Source of the DNA: Syntrophobacteraceae bacterium
Lineage (GTDB): Bacteria > Desulfobacterota > Syntrophobacteria > Syntrophobacterales > Syntrophobacteraceae
Direction of reading: 5' to 3'
DNA length: 39,280 nucleotides
Assembly: GCA_003165235.1 (NCBI GenBank)
Contig: PLSV01000115.1
Location: 1,622 to 40,901 of the forward strand
Part shown: positions 8,695-16,613 of the stretch, piece after piece
How positions within the stretch are numbered: the first letter of the stretch is position 1
Layout: each line of letters begins with the position of its first letter
The notes under the pieces: generated by a model
The model's database searches: none
Told to the model about the DNA's origin: nothing
The model's input: the letters and a program-made list of their open reading frames with translations, nothing else
Position numbers and translations under genes: made by a program

Positions 8695-10365
8695 GTGGAA
8701 ATGACGGTTGCCGAGGCCCTGGTTGAGTGCCTCGAAAGAGAGAATGTGGAAGTTGTGTTTGGCTATCCGGGCGGGGCAATCCTTCCGGTTTACGACGCCC
8801 TGTATCATTCGACCAAAATCAGGCACGTGCTTGTGCGGCATGAACAGGGGGCCGTGCACGCCGCCGATGGATACGCCAGGGTCACCGGCGGCGTAGGTGT
8901 GTGTATTGCGACCTCCGGCCCAGGGGCGACCAATCTGGTTACGGGCATTGCAAACGCGTATATGGATTCGGTCCCGCTCGTTTTGTTCACCGGACAGGTC
9001 CCTACGATGCAAATTGGAACGGACTCCTTCCAGGAAGTGGATATCACCGGTATTACAATACCGATCACCAAGCATAATTACCTTCTCAAGGACCCGAACA
9101 AACTGCCGGCCGTGGTGAAGAACGCGTTCCATATCGCATCGACCGGCCGGCCCGGACCGGTGCTCATAGATATTCCAAAGGACGTGGCTCAGGCCAAGAT
9201 AAGCTTCAAATACCCCTCGACGGTGCGACTCAGAGGATACAGACCGACCTATAAAGGGCATCCGGCCCAAATAAACGAGATCGCCAGGCTCATAGCAAAA
9301 GCCAAAAGGCCTGTTATCTATGCTGGAGGAGGGATAATCGCCTCGAACGCATCGGAAGAACTCTTGAAGTTTGCGGAGGCGATAACGGCGCCGGTAACCA
9401 ATACCTTCATGGGCCTTGCCGGCTTCCCCGGCGACCATCCGCTTTTCCTCGGCATGCTCGGTCTGCACGGGACCCGCTACGCCAATCTGGCAATTACGGA
9501 GTGTGACCTGCTGATTGGCCTCGGCGCACGATTCGATGACCGGGTCGTAATGAACATCAACAGCTTCGCCCCGCACGCCACCGTAGTCCACATCGACATC
9601 GATCCGGCAGAAATTGGAAAGGTGATCACTACGAATGTGCCGCTGGTCGGCGACGTAAAACTCATTTTGAAGGCGCTTCTCCCGCTTATTGAAAAAACCG
9701 ACCGTTCCGAATGGCTCGAACGCATCAAGTCCCTTAAAGCTGAATACCCTTTGAGCTACAATCGCGATTGTGGACTAAAGCCCCAGTTCATTATCGAGCA
9801 GCTTTGGAACTGCACCAGGGGCGAGGCCATTATAGTAACCGACGTCGGCCAGCACCAGATGTGGGTAGCTCAGTACTACCATTTCAAGAAACCCCGCACG
9901 CTTATTTCCTCCGGCGGGCTGGGCTGCATGGGATTCGGCCTGCCGGCTTCTATTGGCGCATGCTTCGGCGCTCCCGCCAGTAACGTGATCCTGGTGACCG
10001 GGGACGGCAGTATCCAGATGACCATGCAGGAGCTTGGCACGATGATGGAGCAGGGCCTCAGCGTTAAAATCATCATCATGAACAATTCCTCTTTAGGCCT
10101 GGTGCGCCAACTCCAGGAATACTACTGCCAGGGGCGCTATATGGCCGTAAATTTCTCATTCCATCCGGATTTCGAAATCCTTGCGAAGGCATACGGCATA
10201 GCGGGATACACATTCAGGACCGAAGAGGACGTAGTCAACGGGCTGCCCGAGGCGCTGCGAAAACCAGGGCCGGCAATTATCAACTGCATCGTCCCCTCCG
10301 AGGAGAATGTATTGCCGATGGTGTTGGCCGGCAAGGGCATCAGCGAAGCAATTGACTGTGGATAA
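8695..10365 (+). CDS. ilvB: Acetolactate synthase large (catalytic) subunit, biosynthetic
   Basis: This thiamine-diphosphate enzyme condenses pyruvate with pyruvate or 2-ketobutyrate, the first common step of valine, leucine and isoleucine synthesis. It shows the N-terminal pyrimidine-binding region with the catalytic glutamate (RHEQGAVHAADGYAR), the central domain (RPVIYAGGG) and the C-terminal ThDP motif GDGSIQMTMQEL...NN. The open frame extends to GTG 8659, but GGAGG at 8683-8687 sits seven bases before GTG 8695, giving 556 residues; ATG 8701 is also possible. It is full length, downstream of ilvN in the same operon, and no terminator is obvious after it. Confidence 0.95.
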   Translation: MEMTVAEALVECLERENVEVVFGYPGGAILPVYDALYHSTKIRHVLVRHEQGAVHAADGYARVTGGVGVCIATSGPGATNLVTGIANAYMDSVPLVLFTGQVPTMQIGTDSFQEVDITGITIPITKHNYLLKDPNKLPAVVKNAFHIASTGRPGPVLIDIPKDVAQAKISFKYPSTVRLRGYRPTYKGHPAQINEIARLIAKAKRPVIYAGGGIIASNASEELLKFAEAITAPVTNTFMGLAGFPGDHPLFLGMLGLHGTRYANLAITECDLLIGLGARFDDRVVMNINSFAPHATVVHIDIDPAEIGKVITTNVPLVGDVKLILKALLPLIEKTDRSEWLERIKSLKAEYPLSYNRDCGLKPQFIIEQLWNCTRGEAIIVTDVGQHQMWVAQYYHFKKPRTLISSGGLGCMGFGLPASIGACFGAPASNVILVTGDGSIQMTMQELGTMMEQGLSVKIIIMNNSSLGLVRQLQEYYCQGRYMAVNFSFHPDFEILAKAYGIAGYTFRTEEDVVNGLPEALRKPGPAIINCIVPSEENVLPMVLAGKGISEAIDCG

Positions 10366-10487
10366 TACCTAATTGAGCGTCGGCGGAAGTCCATACAGGT
10401 CTTAAATGACCTATATGACTTACGCGCGAACCCGCTTTCAGGCATCTTCCAAAGGCCATCCGGAACCGCCCGTCCAAACCCGACTTC

Positions 10488-10517
10488 TTGACACTGGGCG
10501 CCTTGCCCTCGTATAGT
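10488..10517 (+). promoter_or_regulatory. Predicted sigma-70-type promoter for the hpnJKI operon
   Basis: A perfect TTGACA at 10488-10493 and TATAGT at 10512-10517 are separated by 18 bases. Transcription would begin near 10524, about 26 bases before the hpnJ ATG at 10550. The GGGAG at 10535-10539 serves as ribosome-binding site. This separates the hopanoid operon from ilvB. Confidence 0.6.
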
Positions 10518-10549
10518 GCCTTCTTTTGAATTCAGGGAGACCACGGAAC

Positions 10550-11989
10550 ATGAAAACTTTGCTTCTAAATCCTCCGTCATTCGAGAAATTCGACGGGGGC
10601 GCCGGCGCCCGGTGGCCTGCGCGCCGCGAAATCTCATCCTACTGGTACCCTGTCTGGCTCGCCTATGCCGCTGGATTGATAAAAGACAGCAGACTTGTTG
10701 ACGCCCCGCCGCACGGAATCAGCTCTGAAGAGGTTATTCGCATCGCAGAGGATTTTGAATTTCTCGTTTTATTCACAAGCAAGCCCGGTTTTCAAAACGA
10801 TGTCCGTCTTGCTGAAAAGATAAAAGAAGTCAATCCTGCCGTTAAGATCGCCTTTGTAGGCCCGCCGGTTTCCGTCCAGCCGGAGCAGGCCTTGAATGCG
10901 TCATCGGCCATCGATTTCGTTGCAAGAAAGGAGTTTGACTACACGGTTGCCGAATTCGCCTCGGGAAAGGACCTCAAGCAGATCGCAGGGGTCAGTTACA
11001 GGGAAGGCGGGAAAATAGTTCACAATGCTGACCGGCCGCCCATCGAGGACCTGGATTCACTTCCATTCATCGTGGAAATATACAGGCGAGACCTTGATCC
11101 GGCCAAATACAACATTCCTTTTCTAAAGCATCCCTATCTTGCGTTTTACACCTCACGCGGATGCCCGGCCAGATGTATCTATTGCCTCTGGCCGCAGACT
11201 TTCACCGGGCATCCCTGGCGCGTTCGCAGCAACGAAAGCGTGGTTGCCGAAGTGAGGCGCGCGCTTGAACTTTTCCCGGAGGTAAAAGAAATCTTCTTCG
11301 ACGATGACACCTGGGCATGGGGCAAGACGCGTGTAATCGAGCTTGGCAAGCACCTCAAGGGGATCAATTTCACCTGGTCCTGCAACAGCCGGGTTCACTC
11401 GGACTACGATATGCTCAAGGCCATGAAGGAAGCAGGCTGCCGTCTTCTGGTGGTAGGCTTTGAATCCGGCGATCAGGAAGTTCTTAATAACATGAAGAAG
11501 GGAATCACTCTCGAACAGTCCCTCACATTCATGAAAAACTGCCGTGAACTGGGTCTGACCGTCCATGGAGATTTCATGATCGGCCTGCCCGGTGAAACCA
11601 AACAGACCATAATGCGCACCATCGAGTTCGCCGAGCGACTCGATCCCGAAACCATACAGGTCTCTTTGGCGCACCCTTATCCAGGCACAGAATTCTATGA
11701 ATACCTTCAGACCAATGGCTACCTCACCGAAGACGACATGTCGGACGAACTGGGACATCAGCTCCCCAACTATGAGTACCCATGGCTCAGCCGGCAGGAG
11801 ATCGTGGATGCGGTCGAATACTTTTACGCCCGCTACTATTTCAGGCCAAAAGTGATATACAGGATAATTCGGAGGGCGATCTTCGACAGCCATGATCGCA
11901 GCCGCCTTTATCAGGAAGCCCGAGATTACCTGAGACTGCGGGCGCGGCGCAAAAAATTTACCGGCAACGTTTTCGAGAAGACCAGGTGA
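10550..11989 (+). CDS. hpnJ: Hopanoid biosynthesis radical SAM protein HpnJ
   Basis: This 479-residue B12-binding radical SAM enzyme belongs to the HpnJ family, which in Burkholderia is needed to convert glucosaminyl bacteriohopanetetrol into the cyclitol ether. The N-terminus MKTLLLNPPSFEKFDGGAGA, with RWPARREISSYWYPVWLA soon after, is characteristic of the family. A cobalamin-binding-type domain covers roughly residues 40-150. The 4Fe-4S motif CPARCIYC (CxxxCxxC) lies near residues 205-212, followed by a TIM-barrel with FESGDQEVL and GLPGE. Start ATG 10550 is chosen over an in-frame TTG at 10526 because it matches the family start and has GGGAG ten bases upstream. It is the first gene of the hpnJ-hpnK-EamA-hpnI operon. 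Confidence 0.92.
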   Translation: MKTLLLNPPSFEKFDGGAGARWPARREISSYWYPVWLAYAAGLIKDSRLVDAPPHGISSEEVIRIAEDFEFLVLFTSKPGFQNDVRLAEKIKEVNPAVKIAFVGPPVSVQPEQALNASSAIDFVARKEFDYTVAEFASGKDLKQIAGVSYREGGKIVHNADRPPIEDLDSLPFIVEIYRRDLDPAKYNIPFLKHPYLAFYTSRGCPARCIYCLWPQTFTGHPWRVRSNESVVAEVRRALELFPEVKEIFFDDDTWAWGKTRVIELGKHLKGINFTWSCNSRVHSDYDMLKAMKEAGCRLLVVGFESGDQEVLNNMKKGITLEQSLTFMKNCRELGLTVHGDFMIGLPGETKQTIMRTIEFAERLDPETIQVSLAHPYPGTEFYEYLQTNGYLTEDDMSDELGHQLPNYEYPWLSRQEIVDAVEYFYARYYFRPKVIYRIIRRAIFDSHDRSRLYQEARDYLRLRARRKKFTGNVFEKTR

Positions 11990-12032
11990 AACAATACCAC
12001 GATCTCACGTTCGCTTTTGGCAGCCGCAAGAG

Positions 12033-12896
12033 ATGAAACCCCGCCGCCTGATTATAAATGGGGATGATTTCGGCGTTTCCAGGGAAGTCAATGAAGCCGT
12101 AATCCTTGCTCACCGCCGTGGAATTTTGACAAGCGCCAGCCTGATGGTCTCGGGCCAGGCGTGTGAGCATGCGGTAGCTCTTGCAAAAGAAAATCCCCGC
12201 CTCGCCGTAGGACTTCACGTCACCTGCGCCGACGGACACGCGGTTATGCGTCCATCGGAAATCCCGCACATTGTCGGCAAAAATGGAACTTTTCCATCCA
12301 GCCCGGCCCGGGCCGGCCTGCGGTATTTTTTTTGCCGCAGCGCGAGAAGGGACCTTTACAATGAAATCGCCGCTCAATTCGAAAAATTCAGCCAAACCGG
12401 TTTAAATTTTTCTCACGTTGACAGCCACTGCCACTTACACGTACATCCGGTCGTCCTCGATGCAATAGTAGAAATCTCCGAAAGGCGGTGCATAAGAAGA
12501 GTGCGGGTCCCGGCCGACAATTTTTTTTCAGTCCTCCCCTTTTTAGGCTCACCCGTATCAGCCGCCGGAACTGCTCTTGTTTTCAAACTCCTCACGGCGA
12601 GGATGAAGCGAATACTCCGAAGGCGAGGATTTATTTTTCCACAGAGGGTATATGGAAACCTGCTGACCGGCAATATGAGCATCGAGTACGTCTTATCGCT
12701 TCTGGACAGCCTGCCGCATGGGACCAGCGAAATATATTTTCACCCCGCCCTGCCCTGTTCGCCATCAACGTGCGATGCAAGGAAAGTGCGGCAATTTCGG
12801 GAATTCTCCATCTTGATCGATCCTTACGTGCGTTCTAACATCGAACGGCTTGGAATAATCCCTTCCACCTACTTCGATCTGGAAAATGATTTATGA
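12033..12896 (+). CDS. hpnK: Hopanoid biosynthesis deacetylase HpnK (YdjC/ChbG-like)
   Basis: This 287-residue carbohydrate deacetylase is of the YdjC/ChbG fold. HpnK removes the N-acetyl group from GlcNAc-bacteriohopanetetrol to give the glucosaminyl form. The metal and catalytic motifs are visible: INGDDFGVS near residue 9, GLHVTCADG near 63, and SHVDSHCHLHVHP near 130 with its cluster of histidines. It sits 43 bases after hpnJ, and its stop overlaps the next ATG by four bases (ATGA). Together with hpnJ and hpnI this gives the three steps from bacteriohopanetetrol to its cyclitol ether. Confidence 0.9.
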   Translation: MKPRRLIINGDDFGVSREVNEAVILAHRRGILTSASLMVSGQACEHAVALAKENPRLAVGLHVTCADGHAVMRPSEIPHIVGKNGTFPSSPARAGLRYFFCRSARRDLYNEIAAQFEKFSQTGLNFSHVDSHCHLHVHPVVLDAIVEISERRCIRRVRVPADNFFSVLPFLGSPVSAAGTALVFKLLTARMKRILRRRGFIFPQRVYGNLLTGNMSIEYVLSLLDSLPHGTSEIYFHPALPCSPSTCDARKVRQFREFSILIDPYVRSNIERLGIIPSTYFDLENDL

Positions 12897-13333
12897 AAAC
12901 AGCGTTTGTAATCACCCTGGCGGTTATTGCGCAAGCAGTCGCAAATACACTGCTCAGCAAAGGAATGAAAGTAATCGCTTCTATGCCCTCATTCAGCGAC
13001 GGCTTCTCGCTCATGATGCTGGCATACGCGCTGAGGAGCCCTTTCATCTGGGGAGGAATCATTCTGCTGATCGTTTTTTTCGCCTGCTTTCTTTGCGCTG
13101 TTTCGTGGGCCGACCTGAGCCTCGTGCTTCCGGTAACTGCGCTCGGATACATTCTGAACGTATTTTCCGGCAGCTACTTTCTCGACGAACCGGTCTCGCC
13201 GGCGCATTGGTTCGGCTCTGTGCTTATCGTTCTGGGGGTCTTTCTGGTTTCACTCTCAGGCGCAGCAAAAGATAAAACAGGGGGCCCGCTTCCCAAGAGC
13301 GGCGAACCTGGGCCGGGGGGAGTTGCATGCTGA
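12893..13333 (+). CDS. Four-helix EamA/DMT-type membrane protein (possible half flippase)
   Basis: This 146-residue integral membrane protein has four predicted helices: residues 3-24, about 50-70, 74-97 and 105-124. It resembles half-size drug/metabolite transporters such as ArnE/ArnF. A glycine- and proline-rich tail (KDKTGGPLPKSGEPGPGG) follows the last helix. It overlaps hpnK by four bases upstream and the EamA-HpnI fusion by seven downstream, so the proteins are likely made together. The next protein begins with a homologous four-helix domain (shared LSKGMK / LTKGMK after helix 1 and SWADLSLVLPVTA / SWANLSFVVPATA before helix 3). The two may therefore form a heterodimer that moves a hopanoid or sugar-lipid across the inner membrane. 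That role is inference. Confidence 0.8.
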   Translation: MKTAFVITLAVIAQAVANTLLSKGMKVIASMPSFSDGFSLMMLAYALRSPFIWGGIILLIVFFACFLCAVSWADLSLVLPVTALGYILNVFSGSYFLDEPVSPAHWFGSVLIVLGVFLVSLSGAAKDKTGGPLPKSGEPGPGGVAC

Positions 13334-14970
13334 CGGCCCTGATGGTCCTTATGGTTGTCTTTTCGAACGCCGCCGGGGACGTTTTCCTCACCAAGGGCAT
13401 GAAGCAGGTCGGCGACGTCTCGGCGCTCAACCGGCTTGAGCTCCTGCGAACGATCAAGCGCATAGCTGGCAACCTGAACTTCATTTTTGGCGTTGCATGC
13501 CTGGCCGTAAGTTTTTTTTCTTTCTTGACCGTACTCTCCTGGGCCAACCTGAGTTTTGTGGTTCCGGCGACTGCAATCGTATATGTGGTGACGGTCCTGG
13601 GGGCAAAATTCTTCCTTAGGGAGCAAATCGACCGGATGCGCTGGGCTGGGACCATTCTAGTCTGCTTCGGCGTAGCGCTGATCTGCCTGCCCGAAAACCA
13701 TACCTTATCCCTCCGGACTCTCCTCGAACCGGTCAGGGTCTTCCTTGGCATCCTGACTGCGGCTTCCGCCTGTTATTACCTGGCAAGCATAATTGCCGCC
13801 GAGAAGTTCTTCGGACGCGGAGACGCGGAGACGCGGAGACGCAGGGACAATACCCTCTCCCCCTCCCCGTGTCTCCCCCTCTCCGCGTCTGTCTCCAAAG
13901 ACCCTGTTTCTATTCTGATTCCTCTTTGCGGAGCGGACTTTGGGGCCTATCAAAACTATGCATCCCTTTGCCGCCAGGAATATCCGGAATTCGAAATCCT
14001 CTTCGGCGTTGGCGATTCGCGGGATTCGTCTGTCCCGGTTATCGCCGGACTGCAGGCAGACTTCCCCGAAGTCCCCATCCGACTGGTGATAAGCGGCGAC
14101 GAAATCGGCCCCAATCCGAAGGTAAGCACTTTAAACAACATGCTCCCCCAAGCCAGCCATGAGATTCTCCTGATGTTGGACAGCGACATCCGGGTGGGAC
14201 CGGATTTTCTTAAGGCGATCTCGGGGGAATTTCCGCCGGATGGGCTGCTCACCTGTCTCTATCGCGCCGGGGAGGCGCCCGGAATACCCTCAAAACTGGA
14301 GGCGGCGGGTATCTCATCGGAATTTGCGCCCGGCGTTCTCGTGGCCCAGATGGCCGGTGGGATTTCTTTCGCCTTCGGAGCAGCCATCGCCATTAGTAAG
14401 AAAACGCTCGAGACCATAGGCGGATTCGCCGCCATTGCTCCCTACCTGGCGGATGATTACATGATGGGCAACCTGGTTCGCAAGGCGGGTCTGCCGGTAA
14501 AGCTTTCCAGGCGCATTGTCGAGACGGTTCTTTCGAGGCTGAGCATTACCGATTTTGTCCGGCATCAGTTAAGGTGGGCCAGAGGCATACGCGCCTGTGC
14601 TCCATGGGGGCATGCCGGCTCGCTGATTGCTAACGGGACGGCCCTTTCCTTTCTCTATTTCGCCTTTTCGGGCTTCTCGAAATTTGGACTGTTCGTTTTC
14701 GCATCGGTGAGCGTCTTAAGGCTCTGGATGGCCTGGATGGTGGGGGTGCGGCGGCTCGGGGATAAAATTTTGAGACACAACCTGCCGCTCGTTTTACTAA
14801 GAGATTTTTTCAGCCTTTTCATCTGGTCGGCAGCCTTTTTCGGCAAGCGTGTGGAGTGGAGAAACCGGGTATTCCGGCTTGAAAAAGACGGCAAAATCAT
14901 TCCGGAACTCACCACGAAGAACGAGACTAAAAGCGATTCACCACAGAGACACAGAGAAAAGCATTCTTAG
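13327..14970 (+). CDS. hpnI: Fusion: EamA/DMT membrane domain + hopanoid glycosyltransferase HpnI
   Basis: This 547-residue protein joins two functions. Residues 1-120 form a four-helix EamA-type domain similar to the preceding protein. From about residue 135 it is HpnI, the ceramide-glucosyltransferase-like (GT21) enzyme that adds N-acetylglucosamine to bacteriohopanetetrol. An anchor helix (FLGILTAASACYYLASIIAA) is followed by SILIPLCGADFGAY, the DxD site LMLDSDIRVG, LADDYMMGN and the HQLRWARG motif, then C-terminal membrane helices. Between the anchor helix and the catalytic domain is a low-complexity insert (RGDAETRRRRDNTLSPSPC) encoded by an intergenic-type repeat. The last dozen residues (SPQRHREKHS) are encoded by the left arm of another repeat. 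Start ATG 13327 has GGGGGGAG just upstream. The HpnI assignment is firm; the flippase idea for the N-terminus is inferred. Confidence 0.9.
   Translation: MLTALMVLMVVFSNAAGDVFLTKGMKQVGDVSALNRLELLRTIKRIAGNLNFIFGVACLAVSFFSFLTVLSWANLSFVVPATAIVYVVTVLGAKFFLREQIDRMRWAGTILVCFGVALICLPENHTLSLRTLLEPVRVFLGILTAASACYYLASIIAAEKFFGRGDAETRRRRDNTLSPSPCLPLSASVSKDPVSILIPLCGADFGAYQNYASLCRQEYPEFEILFGVGDSRDSSVPVIAGLQADFPEVPIRLVISGDEIGPNPKVSTLNNMLPQASHEILLMLDSDIRVGPDFLKAISGEFPPDGLLTCLYRAGEAPGIPSKLEAAGISSEFAPGVLVAQMAGGISFAFGAAIAISKKTLETIGGFAAIAPYLADDYMMGNLVRKAGLPVKLSRRIVETVLSRLSITDFVRHQLRWARGIRACAPWGHAGSLIANGTALSFLYFAFSGFSKFGLFVFASVSVLRLWMAWMVGVRRLGDKILRHNLPLVLLRDFFSLFIWSAAFFGKRVEWRNRVFRLEKDGKIIPELTTKNETKSDSPQRHREKHS
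13814..13896. repeat. In-frame GACGCGGA repeat with inverted arms inside hpnI
   Basis: Three copies of the 8-base unit GACGCGGA plus GACGC run from 13814 to 13842. They are followed by a CTCTCCCCC-rich stretch and the inverted counterpart TCTCCGCGTC at about 13880-13889. Repeats of this look are normally intergenic, and a GACGCGGAG also occurs at 52. Here the repeat lies inside an open reading frame at the linker between membrane anchor and catalytic domain, and it preserves the frame. Confidence 0.8.
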
Positions 14971-15181
14971 ACAGGATTTACAGGATTTACAGGAAAACGC
15001 CAGATACAGACGAAGAATTCCCCCTTTGTGGGTGAAAAACGGATTGAGGGATTGCCGGATTGATGAATTAGATCCACAGAATCCCTAAATTGCAGAATTT
15101 TCAATCCTGTTAATCCTTTTAATCCTGTCAAAATCTCTGTTTCCTCTCCTTGACCGGACTATGCCCCGCCTCTGTGGTGAA
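14937..15181. repeat. 245-bp dispersed element bounded by inverted repeats TTCACCACAGAG / CTCTGTGGTGAA
   Basis: The outer arms TTCACCACAGAG (14937-14948) and CTCTGTGGTGAA (15170-15181) are perfect inverted repeats. Inside them, GACAGGATTTACAGGATT at about 14970 is mirrored by AATCCTTTTAATCCTGTC near 15113-15130. The left arm supplies the last codons and stop of hpnI, and the element ends 18 bases before the chagasin gene start. It shares about 40 bases with the repeat at 52-105. It contains no credible gene of its own, so it may be a non-autonomous mobile repeat or a structured intergenic RNA. Confidence 0.75.
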
Positions 15182-15199
15182 CCCTTACAAGGAGAAATT

Positions 15200-15607
15200 G
15201 TGGAACCCACCAGGATCTTTCTCTTTATTGTGTTTTTGCTTTTGCTCTTCGGCCGTTTGGCGTCAGCAGATGGTCCTCAACCGAAGACTGTGGCAGTCAC
15301 CAAAGAGGATAACGGAAAAGAAGTCGCCGTGCCTGAAGGCGCAGTTTTCGAAGTTCGTCTGGAGCATCCAGCCGGAACGGGATATATGTGGCAAATAGTC
15401 GAGCTGGACCAAACGCGTCTGAGGGTGCTGGAATCCACTGAGATTCCGCTCAAGCAGGGGCGGATTGCCGGCGGGCCCTTATTGAAGACATGGAAAATCA
15501 AAGCGGTGAAGGTGGGGCAAACCGATCTCGAGATACTTCTGTACCGCCCCTGGGAAGGACCTGAAAAAGCGGTGGACAGCCTGCAGGTCAAGATTCAGAT
15601 CAGATGA
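15200..15607 (+). CDS. Chagasin-like (I42) cysteine-protease inhibitor, secreted, copy 1
   Basis: This 135-residue exported protein is of the chagasin/I42 family, which blocks papain-like cysteine proteases. An N-terminal signal peptide (TRIFLFIVFLLLLFGRLASA) precedes a single inhibitor domain. Family hallmarks are the loop HPAGTGYMWQ (usual NPTTGY), the GGPLLKTWKIKA strand and the LLYRPWEG loop. The frame is open from ATG 15161, but GTG 15200 is chosen because AAGGAG at 15189-15194 is five bases upstream and the signal peptide then starts properly. It is convergent with the HEPN gene. From 15339 to its end it is about 98 percent identical in DNA to the second copy at 16853-17120. Whether the target protease is its own or foreign cannot be told. 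Confidence 0.88.
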   Translation: MEPTRIFLFIVFLLLLFGRLASADGPQPKTVAVTKEDNGKEVAVPEGAVFEVRLEHPAGTGYMWQIVELDQTRLRVLESTEIPLKQGRIAGGPLLKTWKIKAVKVGQTDLEILLYRPWEGPEKAVDSLQVKIQIR

Positions 15608-15766
15608 CAGAAGAACCTCGTATGACAGACTTATAAACAACCCTGTGCGATGCCCGCCGCGTAGGGCGTACGGCATCCCCGGAAGGACCTATCGTTCGCG
15701 TTGGGCGGTCGCGGGATTCCTTGTAAGTATACCGTCGATCCATTGCTGTCGCCGGCCATGTCTGCT

Positions 15767-16180
15767 TTATCGGCTTTCCAAAAGCTTCTTCATCTCGCCG
15801 ATAAATGTCTCAGCTCTGTCGAGAATTGCCTTTACCTCATCTGATTCAAACTCCACCATGGGCTGATAATCCGCCTGCTGACGATGATCGAAGACCCATT
15901 CGTAAAACGGCCCCCAGAGGACATCGATTCTTCCTGGTTTGATAAGATCACGGTGAAAACTGGCTCGGACTTGGGAGTGTTTGTTGAATGTTTTTCCTTC
16001 CTTCATGAAAAGCGCTGAAACGACGTGGAAACAGGCGAAGTAGATGTCTCGCACGGCATTGGACAATCTTCCAGATTGGAAATTTACCTGTGCCGATTCA
16101 AGATCATTGCGAGCTTTATCAATCCAGTGGTTTACAAGAACGGCGCTATAGTCTTTCTCTTGCCGATCATTCTCCGTCAT
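15767..16180 (-). CDS. HEPN-domain protein, toxin partner of MNT/HEPN pair
   Basis: This 137-residue helical protein belongs to the HEPN family (PF05168 type) typically paired with a minimal nucleotidyltransferase. Characteristic segments are HWIDKARNDLESAQ near the start, the AVRDIYFACFHVVSALF helix and the KHSQVRASF stretch. The strict RNase motif Rx4-6H of HepT toxins is not clear: the R and H in RDIYFACFH are spaced by seven residues, so nuclease activity is uncertain. The frame is open to 16249, but ATG 16180 overlaps the upstream gene's stop as ATGA and has GGAG ten bases upstream, so that start is used. The pair lies between the two chagasin copies. Confidence 0.82.
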   Translation of the reverse strand: MTENDRQEKDYSAVLVNHWIDKARNDLESAQVNFQSGRLSNAVRDIYFACFHVVSALFMKEGKTFNKHSQVRASFHRDLIKPGRIDVLWGPFYEWVFDHRQQADYQPMVEFESDEVKAILDRAETFIGEMKKLLESR

Positions 16181-16524
16181 GCCGCAAGCACTCCATCCCG
16201 CATGATTTCCTGGTAAATCGGGAACGCGGTAAACATACCCTCCGACCATTCATCCACCGGGACGACCAGAATGCTAATGATGGCATCGTGAGCCATCTCG
16301 ATATCGAACAGAGCATAAATCATGGCTTGGCGTTCCCGCCAGCGGATGGGCCGTGAGGTTACGAGGAGGAGGTCTATGTCCGAGTCCTCATCTTGGTCAC
16401 CCCTTGCTTTGGAGCCGTAAAGGATCACCTTCTCAACCGGAAATCGCTCCATTAGCATCCCGACGGCTGCTTTGATGGTTTTGGTATCCCTTTCGGTGAG
16501 TGGAGCCTCCTCAAGCATCTTCAT
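16177..16524 (-). CDS. Minimal nucleotidyltransferase (MNT), antitoxin-type partner
   Basis: This 115-residue pol-beta-fold nucleotidyltransferase has an exact GSx10DxD motif: G37-S38, then D49 and D51 (GSKARGDQDEDSDIDLLLV). In studied MntA/HepT systems such enzymes neutralise the HEPN partner by AMPylating it; that mechanism is family knowledge and not shown here. A third catalytic aspartate is not certain in the C-terminal half (a candidate lies in PVDEW). The start ATG 16524 is preceded by GAGG seven bases upstream. Its stop overlaps the HEPN start by four bases, so the two form an operon. Confidence 0.87.
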   Translation of the reverse strand: MKMLEEAPLTERDTKTIKAAVGMLMERFPVEKVILYGSKARGDQDEDSDIDLLLVTSRPIRWRERQAMIYALFDIEMAHDAIISILVVPVDEWSEGMFTAFPIYQEIMRDGVLAA

Positions 16525-16613
16525 CTCATATCCTCACATGGTCCACTTGTCTCGGAGTTGTATTACCAGGCCCCATCTGGAAACCGGGTATGGCTACAGG
16601 GCGAGCGGATTTG

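Noticed and set aside
8179..9591. Long minus-strand open frame of 470 codons opposite ilvN and ilvB
   Set aside because: It lies wholly opposite two well-supported genes, has no recognised domain, and its composition is that of a reverse-strand shadow.
10137..10637. 166-codon minus-strand frame over the ilvB end and hpnJ promoter
   Set aside because: Its sequence has no recognisable domain and it overlaps the ilvB C-terminus and a good plus-strand promoter.
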